A DNA stretch of 64,000 bases from Methanogenium sp. S4BF (GTDB lineage: Archaea > Halobacteriota > Methanomicrobia > Methanomicrobiales > Methanomicrobiaceae): positions 620,001 through 684,000 of the forward strand of contig NZ_CP091277.1 of NCBI RefSeq assembly GCF_029633965.1, given 5' to 3'. Position numbers and translations under genes: made by a program. The first letter of the stretch is position 1. Every line of letters starts with the position of its first letter. Under the pieces are notes generated by a model. It was not told the origin of the DNA. It did no database searches and worked only from the letters and a program-made list of their open reading frames with translations. This document shows positions 27,834 to 36,759 of this stretch, piece after piece.

Positions 27834-28733
27834 ATGGATAGTAATTCAATCAATATCACAACTCCGCAAAAGGCTGCGAAGATCTGGGTAATCCTTGCGA
27901 TTGCTGCCCTCTCTCTCTTTTTTGTGTTATCCTCCCTATCCTACTCAAAAGTTGATGCAGTCAGTATCTGGATACTGACCTGCATTTCAATGATCTATTT
28001 CTCTACCAAAACCCAGAAGTACCTCGGAAAAAGAGAACAGATTGCTGTAGTTTTGGCAGGATTCGGGATTTGTATATTCAGTTTTCTCAATATCCCTCTT
28101 GGCCTTGGCAATCCCCCGTTTTCCATTGCTGAATTCTCTCTTTTACTCTCAGGAATCAGTATAGTAGTGTTTGGACTGCTTGCATTCAGAACATTGATAT
28201 TCCCGTTATTCTTTCCAATCATTGCTGTTCTTGGGTTTGAAATGTACGAAATTTTCATTCGCCATGAGGACTGGCTGATAGCCCCCCTGATTCCCCCGAC
28301 AATCACCCTTACAACCGGTATCATCCGCCTGATGGGAATTGATCCTAGTGTGAATGGAAATATCATCTCATTTTTATCCATTTCCGGTGAAACAATCCGA
28401 CTTGCCGTGGTGTCAGACTGTACCGGCATCTGGTCACTTGGAACGTTCACTGTTGCATCCATAATTGTTCTGTCAACATTTCCTGAGGCGATCTCAAAGC
28501 GGGGAGCCCTTCTGATACTCATTGGATATATCGGAACGTATGCATCGAATATCGGAAGGATTGCAATCATTTCCCTGAGTGGCTATATTTACGGGCCTGA
28601 GGGAATCATTGAACAGGTGCATATTCATACCGGCTGGATTTTGTTTACTGCCTGGATGGTCATATTCTGGTATTATTTCTTTACCCGTCATCTTGGTTTT
28701 TCGTTTACGGGAAAGAAGAGACAGGCCGAATAG
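27834..28733 (+). CDS. Archaeosortase/exosortase family transpeptidase, probably ArtC-like
   Basis: 299 residues, about eight membrane helices. The family's catalytic triad is visible: Cys196 in SDCTGIWSLG, Arg242 in ASNIGRIAI and His263 or His265 in HIHTGW. Archaeosortases cut the C-terminal sorting signal of secreted proteins and are thought to attach them to a membrane lipid or other acceptor. The adjacent gene encodes a protein with a PEF-type signal, which suggests the ArtC (PEF-CTERM) branch; the branch assignment is inference. The location next to a complete glycan-assembly set parallels bacterial exosortase/exopolysaccharide loci. Confidence 0.87.
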   Translation: MDSNSINITTPQKAAKIWVILAIAALSLFFVLSSLSYSKVDAVSIWILTCISMIYFSTKTQKYLGKREQIAVVLAGFGICIFSFLNIPLGLGNPPFSIAEFSLLLSGISIVVFGLLAFRTLIFPLFFPIIAVLGFEMYEIFIRHEDWLIAPLIPPTITLTTGIIRLMGIDPSVNGNIISFLSISGETIRLAVVSDCTGIWSLGTFTVASIIVLSTFPEAISKRGALLILIGYIGTYASNIGRIAIISLSGYIYGPEGIIEQVHIHTGWILFTAWMVIFWYYFFTRHLGFSFTGKKRQAE

Positions 28734-28921
28734 CGACCGGATGATTAGGTTTCTGAGTGCTGATTCTGATTATTTCACAAAATATTTACTCTGATAAGAG
28801 TCATACTATCGTTCTCTCTAACCGCCGTGATGCCGTTTACCTTTTATCTATTCACTGAGAGTTATCTAAGCACGATCAGGTGTACCTGATATCTGAAAAC
28901 AAAAGAGTGTTGGAAAGAAAT

Positions 28922-29602
28922 ATGAAACTTGGTGTACTATTTTCCGGCGGCAAAGATTCAGTATATGCCACATACCGGGCAATGCAGAAAGAAGAGGTCT
29001 CCTGCCTGATCTCGCTTGTATCTGAAAATGACGAGAGTTACATGTTTCATACGCCGAATATTCATCTCACATCACTGCAGGCAGAGGCAATGGGCCTCCC
29101 CATACTGGAATATACTACCACAGGTATAGAAGAAGAAGAACTGGAAGACCTGAAGCGTGCGATATCCCTTGCTGTTGAGCAGTACGGTATTGAGGGTATT
29201 GTGACCGGAGCCGTTCTCTCTGTGTATCAGGCGACCCGTATTCAGAAGATCTGTGATGCCCTTGGTCTCTGGTGCTATAACCCGCTCTGGCATATTGATC
29301 AGGACTGGTACATGCAGACTCTGATTGATGAGGGCTTTGAAGTAATTATCTCCGGTGTTTTCTCTGCTCCCTTTGACGAAACCTGGCTGGGAAGACGTAT
29401 TGATGATGAAGCCCTCAGGCTTCTGCGGCTCTATGCAGCAAAATATGGCATCACCCTTACCGGAGAGGGGGGCGAACTGGAAACCCTGGTGACTAATGCA
29501 CCGTTTTTTAAGAAAAAAATTGCCGTATTGAAGTCAGAGTCAGTGTATGCAAATTATAACGGTCGGTATCAGATACACGCCGCGGAAGTGACTGATAAAT
29601 GA
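28922..29602 (+). CDS. Dph6-type diphthine-ammonia ligase (ATP-pyrophosphatase)
   Basis: 226 residues. MKLGVLFSGGKDSVYATY is the PP-loop (SGGKDS) of N-type ATP pyrophosphatases; GIVTGAVLSVYQATR, FSAPFDETWLGR and GEGGELETLV are hallmarks of Dph6, which converts diphthine on elongation factor 2 to diphthamide. The start at 28922 is chosen because the PP-loop follows at once; an upstream start at 28880 would add an unrelated leader. Its stop overlaps the next gene, a glutamine amidotransferase, by four bases. Confidence 0.87.
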   Translation: MKLGVLFSGGKDSVYATYRAMQKEEVSCLISLVSENDESYMFHTPNIHLTSLQAEAMGLPILEYTTTGIEEEELEDLKRAISLAVEQYGIEGIVTGAVLSVYQATRIQKICDALGLWCYNPLWHIDQDWYMQTLIDEGFEVIISGVFSAPFDETWLGRRIDDEALRLLRLYAAKYGITLTGEGGELETLVTNAPFFKKKIAVLKSESVYANYNGRYQIHAAEVTDK

Positions 29603-30183
29603 TCCTCCTCGTAGATCTCTGCTATCGACCGCATTCTCTTGGTGAGGATGAGTTTGTTCGTCCAATCGCAGATATTGTAAAGGGTTGTGGGTATCAGCCT
29701 GAAATTTGTCATTTTACCGAATGGGAATCTGCATCCATGGATAAAGCTGGTGCAGCGATCCTCTGCGGAACACCGCTCAGAGACAATCGCTTTGCCGGAA
29801 TGACTGAATGCTTCACATGGATCCCGGAATCGCCGGTGCCGGTTCTTGGAATATGCGCAGGCATGCAGGCGCTCATCCTTGCATATGGCGGCAGCATTGA
29901 GCAAAACCCTGAAATTGGCATGACTGCCATCCGTTGCACAGCAACCGGTGATCCGATATTCCGTGAAAACCGATGGACCGCATATGAACTGCACCGGTTT
30001 AGTACAGTCCCCGGGGGTGAGTTTATTCCTCTTGCAGAATCAGACGCCTGCGTTCAGGCGGTTCGGCATAAGGATAACCCTGCATATGGCGTCATGTTTC
30101 ACCCGGAAGTGCGCAATACATGGGTGGTGGAGCGGTTCCTCTCTGCCCATGTCCGGCATGATTCAACCCTTTCTTCTGAGTGA
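29599..30183 (+). CDS. Class I glutamine amidotransferase-like protein
   Basis: 194 residues. GICAGMQAL contains the nucleophilic Cys of class I glutaminases and MFHPEVR the His-Glu pair, so the triad looks complete. It resembles the GuaA-type glutaminase subunit. The ATGA overlap with the Dph6 gene suggests it provides ammonia from glutamine to the diphthamide ligase or to a related ATP-pyrophosphatase reaction. This partnership is inferred from gene order only. Confidence 0.8.
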   Translation: MILLVDLCYRPHSLGEDEFVRPIADIVKGCGYQPEICHFTEWESASMDKAGAAILCGTPLRDNRFAGMTECFTWIPESPVPVLGICAGMQALILAYGGSIEQNPEIGMTAIRCTATGDPIFRENRWTAYELHRFSTVPGGEFIPLAESDACVQAVRHKDNPAYGVMFHPEVRNTWVVERFLSAHVRHDSTLSSE

Positions 30184-30231
30184 ACATATTACGTATGCAT
30201 AAATAATCTGCTAATAGAAGATTCAGTACAG

Positions 30232-30636
30232 ATGAGAAGGTGCAATTCCGGGGAAGAAACCCCATCGCGGCGTGGGAGGCCCCGTAAAAGAAGATTTCTG
30301 AATAAAGATTCACAGTACCGCTGTTTTCAGCCATGCTGCCATCCTGATGCTGAGGGGAGGGTGAATGTCCTTGAACCTGAGGAGCTTGAGGCTCTCAGGC
30401 TGGTTGATTTGCTGGATTATGACCAGGAATCTGCAGCTGTAAAGATGGGAATTTCCCGGAAAACATTGTGGCGTGATCTCCATGAAGGCCGCAGAAAGGT
30501 TGTAGAAACTCTCGTTGAAGGCAAGCGTCTTGAGATGGCAGGCTGTGCTGATTCAGAAAAAGAAGAATGCTGCTGCAGAAACCGGGAGTGCAGGTATGCA
30601 TCAGACGCATCCTGCGAACAGAAGTCAGAACAGTAA
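30232..30636 (+). CDS. DUF134/UPF0251 family putative DNA-binding protein
   Basis: 134 residues. GRPRKRRF near the start, VNVLEPEELEALRLVDLLDYDQESAAVKMGISRKTLWRDL in the centre (a sigma-70-region-4-like helix-turn-helix; the quoted segment spans about residues 44-83) and LHEGRRKVVE are the UPF0251 pattern. The C-terminal ~30 residues are rich in cysteine (ECCCRNREC), possibly metal-binding. Likely a redox- or metal-responsive transcription regulator; targets unknown. Confidence 0.85.
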   Translation: MRRCNSGEETPSRRGRPRKRRFLNKDSQYRCFQPCCHPDAEGRVNVLEPEELEALRLVDLLDYDQESAAVKMGISRKTLWRDLHEGRRKVVETLVEGKRLEMAGCADSEKEECCCRNRECRYASDASCEQKSEQ

Positions 30637-30654
30637 TCCACTTTTTTTCGGATA

Positions 30655-31800
30655 TCAGGCCCGGGTAAGGAAGATATCTGCATAGTTACGGGCAACCTTT
30701 CCCCCGATTGTCGGTTTAAGACATTCAAGCCAGAGGAAAAATCCGGTCATCTGTGGGGTCCGTTTACTTTCAACGCGGAAACCGCCCGATTTTCGCACAA
30801 CGACTTTCAGGTACTCCTTTTTATTTCGTGAGCGGAGGTAAATGACGGGTTCAAATTCCGGGATATCCAGTGCAATAATTACTTTTGAAAATTCCTTTGC
30901 GATTTTCTCCTGATCATATGCTATTCCTTTAATGAGCAGTTTTTTTCCATCCCAGATTTCCCGTGAGCCCGATTCATGGAGGGCACCCAGCAGCAGTTTT
31001 TTGGCGACAGGCGGGAGTTCATCTTTCTCATGAAATTCTTCTTTTGGTCTGCCTGCAGTAATCTCTGAAAGGACTCTGTCCCTTCGGTAGTCATGAATTT
31101 TTTTATAGTCAAAGGGCCGCCGTGGCTGAAGATCTTTCACATCAATGAGTTTTGCATGGTTCAGTGGTTTGCGCGGAATACCTCTGGTTGAAGCACTGCT
31201 GAGAAGATGTTTCAGCGTATCACAGGATTTCGTGACAATCAGTACGCTCTCTGTTTCACGCATCAGTTTTTTCACGACGGAAGAGCGTGAGATGTCAACG
31301 GAGGAAAACAGAACAAATGGCACGGTAATCTGTCCATAGAGGTATCCAAGAAGTTTCTTTTTGTAATGGACCTCTTCTCTGAGTTCTTTGAGTTCGGTTC
31401 CGGATGTAACTACTTCTGCAAATCCGATTTTTCCGTCTCCTCCGACAAAGAGCATATCAACTTCAGCAATATCCTGACCGTTTCCGCGGATATTTATATC
31501 TCCCCGGTTGGAGAAGTACAGGCCATTCTGGCCAAATTTTGCAGGAATTGAAGGGAAGGGTGCATCTGCTCCTTTTCGGACGATATGCTGAAGATTGCTG
31601 GATCTGCATGAGAATTCCAGCAGCATTTCATACATCAGCGATTCATACCATCGTCCTTCCGCTGCACGCATGGTTGAAATATCATCTGAAAATAGCTGTT
31701 TCTTCTCGATTTTTTTCAGATGCCGGATTGCCCGCTTTGCAATTGCTTTATTTGGATTACAGGATCTGAAGGATTCCTTTATCCACCTGAGAGTATTCAT
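30655..31800 (-). CDS. Conserved hypothetical protein, putative PD-(D/E)XK nuclease fold
   Basis: 381 residues, no signal peptide. I do not recognise a named family. The segment E48...E53, IAEVDMLF (E113, D115) and IGFAEVVTS (E129) has the spacing of a restriction-endonuclease-like active site, in which an acidic residue, then E-x-V on the next strand, bind the metal. The rest is basic and lysine-rich, consistent with nucleic-acid binding. It stands alone on the minus strand, convergent with the DUF134 gene. The nuclease idea needs structural support. Confidence 0.45.
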   Translation of the reverse strand: MNTLRWIKESFRSCNPNKAIAKRAIRHLKKIEKKQLFSDDISTMRAAEGRWYESLMYEMLLEFSCRSSNLQHIVRKGADAPFPSIPAKFGQNGLYFSNRGDINIRGNGQDIAEVDMLFVGGDGKIGFAEVVTSGTELKELREEVHYKKKLLGYLYGQITVPFVLFSSVDISRSSVVKKLMRETESVLIVTKSCDTLKHLLSSASTRGIPRKPLNHAKLIDVKDLQPRRPFDYKKIHDYRRDRVLSEITAGRPKEEFHEKDELPPVAKKLLLGALHESGSREIWDGKKLLIKGIAYDQEKIAKEFSKVIIALDIPEFEPVIYLRSRNKKEYLKVVVRKSGGFRVESKRTPQMTGFFLWLECLKPTIGGKVARNYADIFLTRA

Positions 31801-31984
31801 GTGATAACCTTTTTCGCCCAGGCAATGCGGAATACAGTATAATGATATTGATATTATTATCCGTGTTGCCTGATAGTACTTTTACCTGAATACTATATTA
31901 TAGTGGCGAACGTCTGGTGATTGGATCGTCCCCTCAAAAAAACAAAAAATATGTATTGCATTATCCGAAAGAAAACCCTCCACA

Positions 31985-32974
31985 CTATGCAGTATGCGTT
32001 TCGGCCGGAGTATTCTCCGGAGATTTCAGAATCATGATCTGCCGGGTCAGGCTTTTGTGTATTCGCTGGGAGAATTTTCTGACAATCGTAAATTCCTTCT
32101 CCGCGAGAGTCTGGATGTCCACATGTGTTACAATGACGCATCGTCCACCCGGTTTGACAATTCTGCGGATTTCACGCAGCGAATCCGTGTATAACTGATC
32201 CATTGATTCTGCCATGATGCACACGGAATGGCCATAAGGAAGGTCCGTTACCACTGAATCAACAGAGTTGTCGCTTAGCGGGAGAGCTGTTGCATCTGCC
32301 AGGAAGAGATCAGCGTCCGGGAGATTTTTGCGGCATCCGTCAATCATCATCGGATCCATATCACTTCCGATGATCTCCATTCCACAGAGTTTCGCCTCCA
32401 GCAGTACGCCGCCGGTTCCGCAGAACGGGTCACAGATGATATCGCCCGCTTTTGCCTGAGAAAGATTCACCAGCGTGCGGGCCGTAATCGGCATCATCAC
32501 ACCAGGGTGAAAGAACGGCCTGCGCATCGGATTTCTGTACTGGTAACTCCCCCTGTCGATGTGGAGGATGACCCGGCCAAAATAACATGTGTTGCCGGTA
32601 AGAATCGCCCGGTATTCCGTCTCCGGTGCATCAAGCGAGACCGGGCCTTTTATGTTGGTACCAATCAGCCTCTCCAGTGAAAGCTGTGATATCCCTGGAC
32701 CTGCATCCTCCATTTTCCGTACCCGTGCGGCAAACGTCTGTTCGGTTGTAATGGAAAGTGCCTGAAGCATGGCCGTGATACTGGCTTCATCTGCATCACA
32801 TCTGCCCAGATATTCCATGACGGTATGTGTCATGGCCAGCCTGCAGCAGGCTTCAGGGTCGGAGCATTCAGCGACAGCCACCTGTGTTGCCTGTTCTTCA
32901 ATGCAGGCGAAGGTTTCAACTTCTGCAAACGGAAGTTCAGGATGCTCCCCGGAGAGCTCAAAGATACATTTCAT
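31985..32974 (-). CDS. tRNA (guanine-10-N2) dimethyltransferase, archaeal Trm-G10 type
   Basis: 329 residues. The N-terminal ~150 are a ferredoxin-like/THUMP RNA-binding region; the C-terminal methyltransferase domain shows DPFCGTGGVLLEA (SAM-binding motif I) and TDLPYGHS (the catalytic N-P-P-Y-like motif IV). The family methylates G10 of tRNA to m2G/m2,2G. It is monocistronic, with about 110 bp to its upstream neighbour. Confidence 0.85.
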   Translation of the reverse strand: MKCIFELSGEHPELPFAEVETFACIEEQATQVAVAECSDPEACCRLAMTHTVMEYLGRCDADEASITAMLQALSITTEQTFAARVRKMEDAGPGISQLSLERLIGTNIKGPVSLDAPETEYRAILTGNTCYFGRVILHIDRGSYQYRNPMRRPFFHPGVMMPITARTLVNLSQAKAGDIICDPFCGTGGVLLEAKLCGMEIIGSDMDPMMIDGCRKNLPDADLFLADATALPLSDNSVDSVVTDLPYGHSVCIMAESMDQLYTDSLREIRRIVKPGGRCVIVTHVDIQTLAEKEFTIVRKFSQRIHKSLTRQIMILKSPENTPAETHTA

Positions 32975-33090
32975 ATACTGGTATAGTTCTACTCCATCCG
33001 GAGTGATAACTCCTTTGGAATGGGTAATGGAAGTATTATTTGAGTATATACAGCTGCGCTTCAGACAGAAAAAAGAATGATTATTCAGAA

Positions 33091-34230
33091 TTATTTGATT
33101 TTGTCCTTCAGATCCTGGAAGAATCCCTTTGAACCATGTCCTGATTCTTTATTCCCTTCCAGTTCCAGAATCTTTTCATAGAGTTCTTTCTCCTGTGAAC
33201 CCGGGTGTTTCGGGATGATGATCTTCATTCTGACAAGCAGGTCTCCCGGTCTGCCGCGCCGGCGAACGCCTTCTCCCGGAATCTTGAGTGCGGTATTATT
33301 CTGAACGCCTGCAGGGACTTTCAGATCAATCTTCCTGCCGTCGATTGATTTAATGGTGATCGATGATCCAATCACCGCCTGGGCAGGAGAAATGTCGGCT
33401 GTCGTTTCAAGGTTGTCCCCGATACGGGTGAATTGTGGATTCGGGGTTATATGCACCTCTATAAAGAGGTCACCATTCGGAGCGCCTGCATCTCCTGCTT
33501 CTCCGTATCCCTCCATCCTCAGGCGCATGCCGCTCTCAATCCCCGCAGGGATATTAACGGTAATTGTCCTCTTCACCCGTGAGTGACCGCTGCCATTGCA
33601 TGTTTTGCAGCGTTCTTCAGGAATTCGTCCGGACCCGCCACACTGTGAACAGGTTGCCATGCTGACAAACTGACCGAATGGGGTATTGTTTGCGCGACGT
33701 TCCTGGCCGCTTCCGCCACACCTGGGGCAGACATTCGTCTTTTTCGTTGCACTTCCTGTTCCGTCACATGCCGTACAGGGTTCATTGTGCATCACATCAA
33801 TGTCCCTGTCAACGCCAAAGACGGTGTCCTGAAGGGTGATCTGGATGCGCATTAAGAGATCAGACCCGCGCTGGGGGCCCCGGGGGCCCCGTGCACCGCC
33901 GCCGAAGAAGGAATCAAAGATATCTCCGAATCCACCGAAGTCTGCGTTAAATCCACCTGACCCGTATCCGCCGCCCTGATATGATCCTTTTGACGCGCTG
34001 GTATAGGTGTCGTGGCCCATCTGATCATACTGGGCCCGTTTCTGGGAGTCAGAGAGGACGCTGTACGCCTCATTGATCTCTTTGAATTTATCCTCTGCGC
34101 CCTCGTCCTTGTTTATGTCCGGGTGATATTTCTTTGTCAGACTCCGGTATGCACGTTTTAGTTCCTTTTCATCGGCATTACGCGGAACATTAAGGATGTC
34201 ATAGTAATTTTTCCCGGACATCCTGCTCAC
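33091..34230 (-). CDS. dnaJ: Chaperone protein DnaJ
   Basis: 379 residues with all type-I DnaJ parts in order: J domain with the HPD motif (KKYHPDINK), a Gly/Phe-rich linker, four CxxCxGxG zinc repeats ([32 protein letters not shown]) and the C-terminal substrate-binding domains. It stimulates the ATPase of DnaK and delivers unfolded proteins. Its start overlaps the end of dnaK by four bases. Confidence 0.97.
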   Translation of the reverse strand: MSRMSGKNYYDILNVPRNADEKELKRAYRSLTKKYHPDINKDEGAEDKFKEINEAYSVLSDSQKRAQYDQMGHDTYTSASKGSYQGGGYGSGGFNADFGGFGDIFDSFFGGGARGPRGPQRGSDLLMRIQITLQDTVFGVDRDIDVMHNEPCTACDGTGSATKKTNVCPRCGGSGQERRANNTPFGQFVSMATCSQCGGSGRIPEERCKTCNGSGHSRVKRTITVNIPAGIESGMRLRMEGYGEAGDAGAPNGDLFIEVHITPNPQFTRIGDNLETTADISPAQAVIGSSITIKSIDGRKIDLKVPAGVQNNTALKIPGEGVRRRGRPGDLLVRMKIIIPKHPGSQEKELYEKILELEGNKESGHGSKGFFQDLKDKIK

Positions 34231-36074
34231 TCTTTCTTATCTTCGTGAACTTCATAATCTGCATCGACGACTGAATCATCATTCGGTGCAGATGCCTGAG
34301 GTTCTCCGGTTTCACCGCTTGCCTGTGCTTCAGCCGCAGCCTCCTGGTACAGGCGTATGGTTACTGCATAGACTGCTTCGGTGAGTGCCTCGGTCTCCGT
34401 CTTAATGGTCTCGGTGTCATCACCTTCAAGGGCAGATTTGACCTTTTCAACAGCGTCTTCAACCGACTTCTTCTCATCATCGGTGATCTTGTCTGCAGAA
34501 TCCTTCAGAAGTTTTTCAGAGGAGAATATGGCAGTATCAGCATTATTGCGGATTTCAATCTCTTCGCGCTTCCGTTTGTCTTCTTCTTCAAACTCCTTGG
34601 CTTTGTTGACCATCTCATCAATCTCTTCATCCGAGAGGTGACGGTCACCGGAGATTGTGATGGCCTGCTGGTTTCCGCTTCCAAGATCTTTTGCCGAGAC
34701 ATTGATGATGCCGTTTGCATCGATGTCGAATGTCACTTCAATCTGCGGGATGCCGCGGGGTGCAGGCGGGATGCCGGTCAGCTGGAATTTGCCGAGGGTG
34801 AAGTTGTCCTTGGCAAGCGCCCGTTCACCCTGCACCACATGAATCTCAACACTGGTCTGCTTATCTGCGGCAGTGGTAAAGATCTGGCTTTTTCGTGTAG
34901 GGATGGTTGTATTGCGTTCAATGAGTTTTGTGGCAATTCCACCCATGGTTTCAATGGAGAGTGTGAGTGGCGTAACATCAAGGAGAACGATGTCCTTTGC
35001 TTCACCGGTAAGTACTCCACCCTGAATTGCAGCACCGAGTGCCACACATTCATCCGGATTGATCCCTTTATCTGCGTCCTTTTTCAGGATCTCTTTGACT
35101 TTTTCCTGTACCAGCGGAACACGGGTGGAACCACCAACCAGAAGGACATGGTCGATTCCGTTTGCCGTGAGACCGGCATCGTCAAGGGCCTGCCTGACCG
35201 GGCCCAGCGTTTTGTCAACCAGACTTCCGATGAGCTGTTCGAACTTTGCACGGGTAAGATCGATATCAAGGAATTTCGGGCCTGCTGCATCAGTGGTGAT
35301 ATACGGAAGGTTGATATTTGTCTTCTGAACCGTTGAAAGCTCCTTTTTGGCATTTTCTGCTGCATCACGGAGACGCTGCATGGCCATCGGATCCTTTGTC
35401 AGGTCGATACCTTCCTTCTTTTTAAACTCATCAACGAGGTAATTAATGACGCACTGGTCGAAGTCGTCGCCACCGAGGAGATTGTCTCCTGCTGTAGCCT
35501 GCACCTCAAAGACACCGTCACCGAGGGTCATCACGGAGACATCGAATGTACCGCCGCCAAGGTCGTAGACAAGGACGGTCGCCTCTTCTTCTTTGTCAAT
35601 GCCATATGCGAGAGCACTTGCTGTTGGTTCATTGATGATACGCATTACTTCAAGGCCGGCAATTTTCCCTGCGTCTTTGGTCGCCTGGCGCTGGGAATCA
35701 TTGAAGTATGCAGGCACGGTGATGACTGCCTTGTTAATTTTCTCACCAAGGTATGCTTCAGCGTCTGTCTTCAGTTTCTGAAGAATCATTGCTGATATCT
35801 CCTGTGGTGTGTACTCCTTGTCATCAATCTTTACTTTCCGGTTAGACCCCATGTCACGTTTGATTGAGATGATGGTCCGTCCCGGGTTTGTGATTGCCTG
35901 CCGTTTCGCGACATTGCCAACTAGGCGCTCTCCCTCTTTGGAGAATGCGACAACTGACGGTGTTGTCCGTCCTCCTTCTGCATTTGGAATAACGATTGAT
36001 TTTCCGCCTTCCATGATTGACATGCATGAGTTTGTTGTACCAAGGTCAATTCCGAGAATTTTTTCTGATGCCAT
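34227..36074 (-). CDS. dnaK: Chaperone protein DnaK (Hsp70)
   Basis: 615 residues, the usual bacterial length. It begins [18 protein letters not shown] and has the [11 protein letters not shown] phosphate-binding and [10 protein letters not shown] motifs of the Hsp70 ATPase domain, then the substrate-binding domain and an acidic tail ([17 protein letters not shown]). Hsp70 is absent from hyperthermophilic archaea and was acquired from bacteria by mesophilic ones. The middle gene of grpE-dnaK-dnaJ, with a four-base gap after grpE. Confidence 0.98.
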   Translation of the reverse strand: MASEKILGIDLGTTNSCMSIMEGGKSIVIPNAEGGRTTPSVVAFSKEGERLVGNVAKRQAITNPGRTIISIKRDMGSNRKVKIDDKEYTPQEISAMILQKLKTDAEAYLGEKINKAVITVPAYFNDSQRQATKDAGKIAGLEVMRIINEPTASALAYGIDKEEEATVLVYDLGGGTFDVSVMTLGDGVFEVQATAGDNLLGGDDFDQCVINYLVDEFKKKEGIDLTKDPMAMQRLRDAAENAKKELSTVQKTNINLPYITTDAAGPKFLDIDLTRAKFEQLIGSLVDKTLGPVRQALDDAGLTANGIDHVLLVGGSTRVPLVQEKVKEILKKDADKGINPDECVALGAAIQGGVLTGEAKDIVLLDVTPLTLSIETMGGIATKLIERNTTIPTRKSQIFTTAADKQTSVEIHVVQGERALAKDNFTLGKFQLTGIPPAPRGIPQIEVTFDIDANGIINVSAKDLGSGNQQAITISGDRHLSDEEIDEMVNKAKEFEEEDKRKREEIEIRNNADTAIFSSEKLLKDSADKITDDEKKSVEDAVEKVKSALEGDDTETIKTETEALTEAVYAVTIRLYQEAAAEAQASGETGEPQASAPNDDSVVDADYEVHEDKKE

Positions 36075-36078
36075 ATTC

Positions 36079-36630
36079 CTATTCCTCTGTTGTGTTTCCC
36101 TGTGACACTGCGACTCTCGCGCAGCGAATTACTTTTCCTTTTCTGCAATATCCCGGTTCAATTTCGTCAATGACTGTTCCTTCAGTACAGTCCGAAGGCA
36201 CATACGCCACCGCTTCCTGTGTTTCCGGGTTAAATGGAAGGTTCAGACATTCGATCCTGGTAATTTCATGGTGATCCAGCACTGATTCAAGCAGTTTATG
36301 AATCTGTTCGACACCTTCACGGAGGGTACTTTCATCCGATACGAGTGCCCGTTCAATGTTGTCGGCAATAACCAGCACTTCACGGGCCAGTTGCTCCACA
36401 GCACGGTTTGAGCGTTCTTCTGATTCCCGTCCGACACGCTTTTTGTAGTTCTCGAAATCAGCAGCAAGCCGCAGATATCGTTTGTTTTGCTCATCACACT
36501 CTCTGTAGAGTTCAACCAGTCGTTCAGCGTCTGTAAGTTCGGTCTGGTCATTTTCTGCCATATCAGAGGACGAGGTGCCATCCGAAGGTGCAGATGTTTC
36601 ATCTTTTTTCAGGTCCGGATTATCAGTCAT
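36079..36630 (-). CDS. grpE: Nucleotide exchange factor GrpE
   Basis: 183 residues from ATG at 36628-36630, which has GAGGT about eight bases upstream; a longer frame to 36714 lacks this. An acidic, disordered N-terminus, a long coiled coil (about 40-110) and a C-terminal beta domain with [19 protein letters not shown] and [25 protein letters not shown] match GrpE, which releases ADP from DnaK. First gene of the chaperone operon. Confidence 0.95.
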   Translation of the reverse strand: MTDNPDLKKDETSAPSDGTSSSDMAENDQTELTDAERLVELYRECDEQNKRYLRLAADFENYKKRVGRESEERSNRAVEQLAREVLVIADNIERALVSDESTLREGVEQIHKLLESVLDHHEITRIECLNLPFNPETQEAVAYVPSDCTEGTVIDEIEPGYCRKGKVIRCARVAVSQGNTTEE

Positions 36631-36688
36631 GATTACCTCTGCCAACTGGCATTTTCTGATCGATATACCTACTTTATGGCTAGGGGTT

Positions 36689-36699
36689 CTATATATTGG
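36689..36699 (-). promoter_or_regulatory. TATA box of the grpE-dnaK-dnaJ operon
   Basis: Read on the minus strand, CCAATATATAG lies about 60-70 bases before the grpE ATG, giving a leader of about 35-40 nt. No CIRCE-type inverted repeat was seen, so control is probably archaeal. Confidence 0.45.
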
Positions 36700-36759
36700 T
36701 TTCTCTTTAAACAAAAATTTAGTCCCGCCTATGTGGCCTAAATTTAAAAAAATGGGAGT

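Noticed and set aside
34638-35336. 232-codon open frame on the plus strand opposite dnaK
   Set aside because: Antisense to an unmistakable dnaK; an artefact of its codon usage, with no start context or family.
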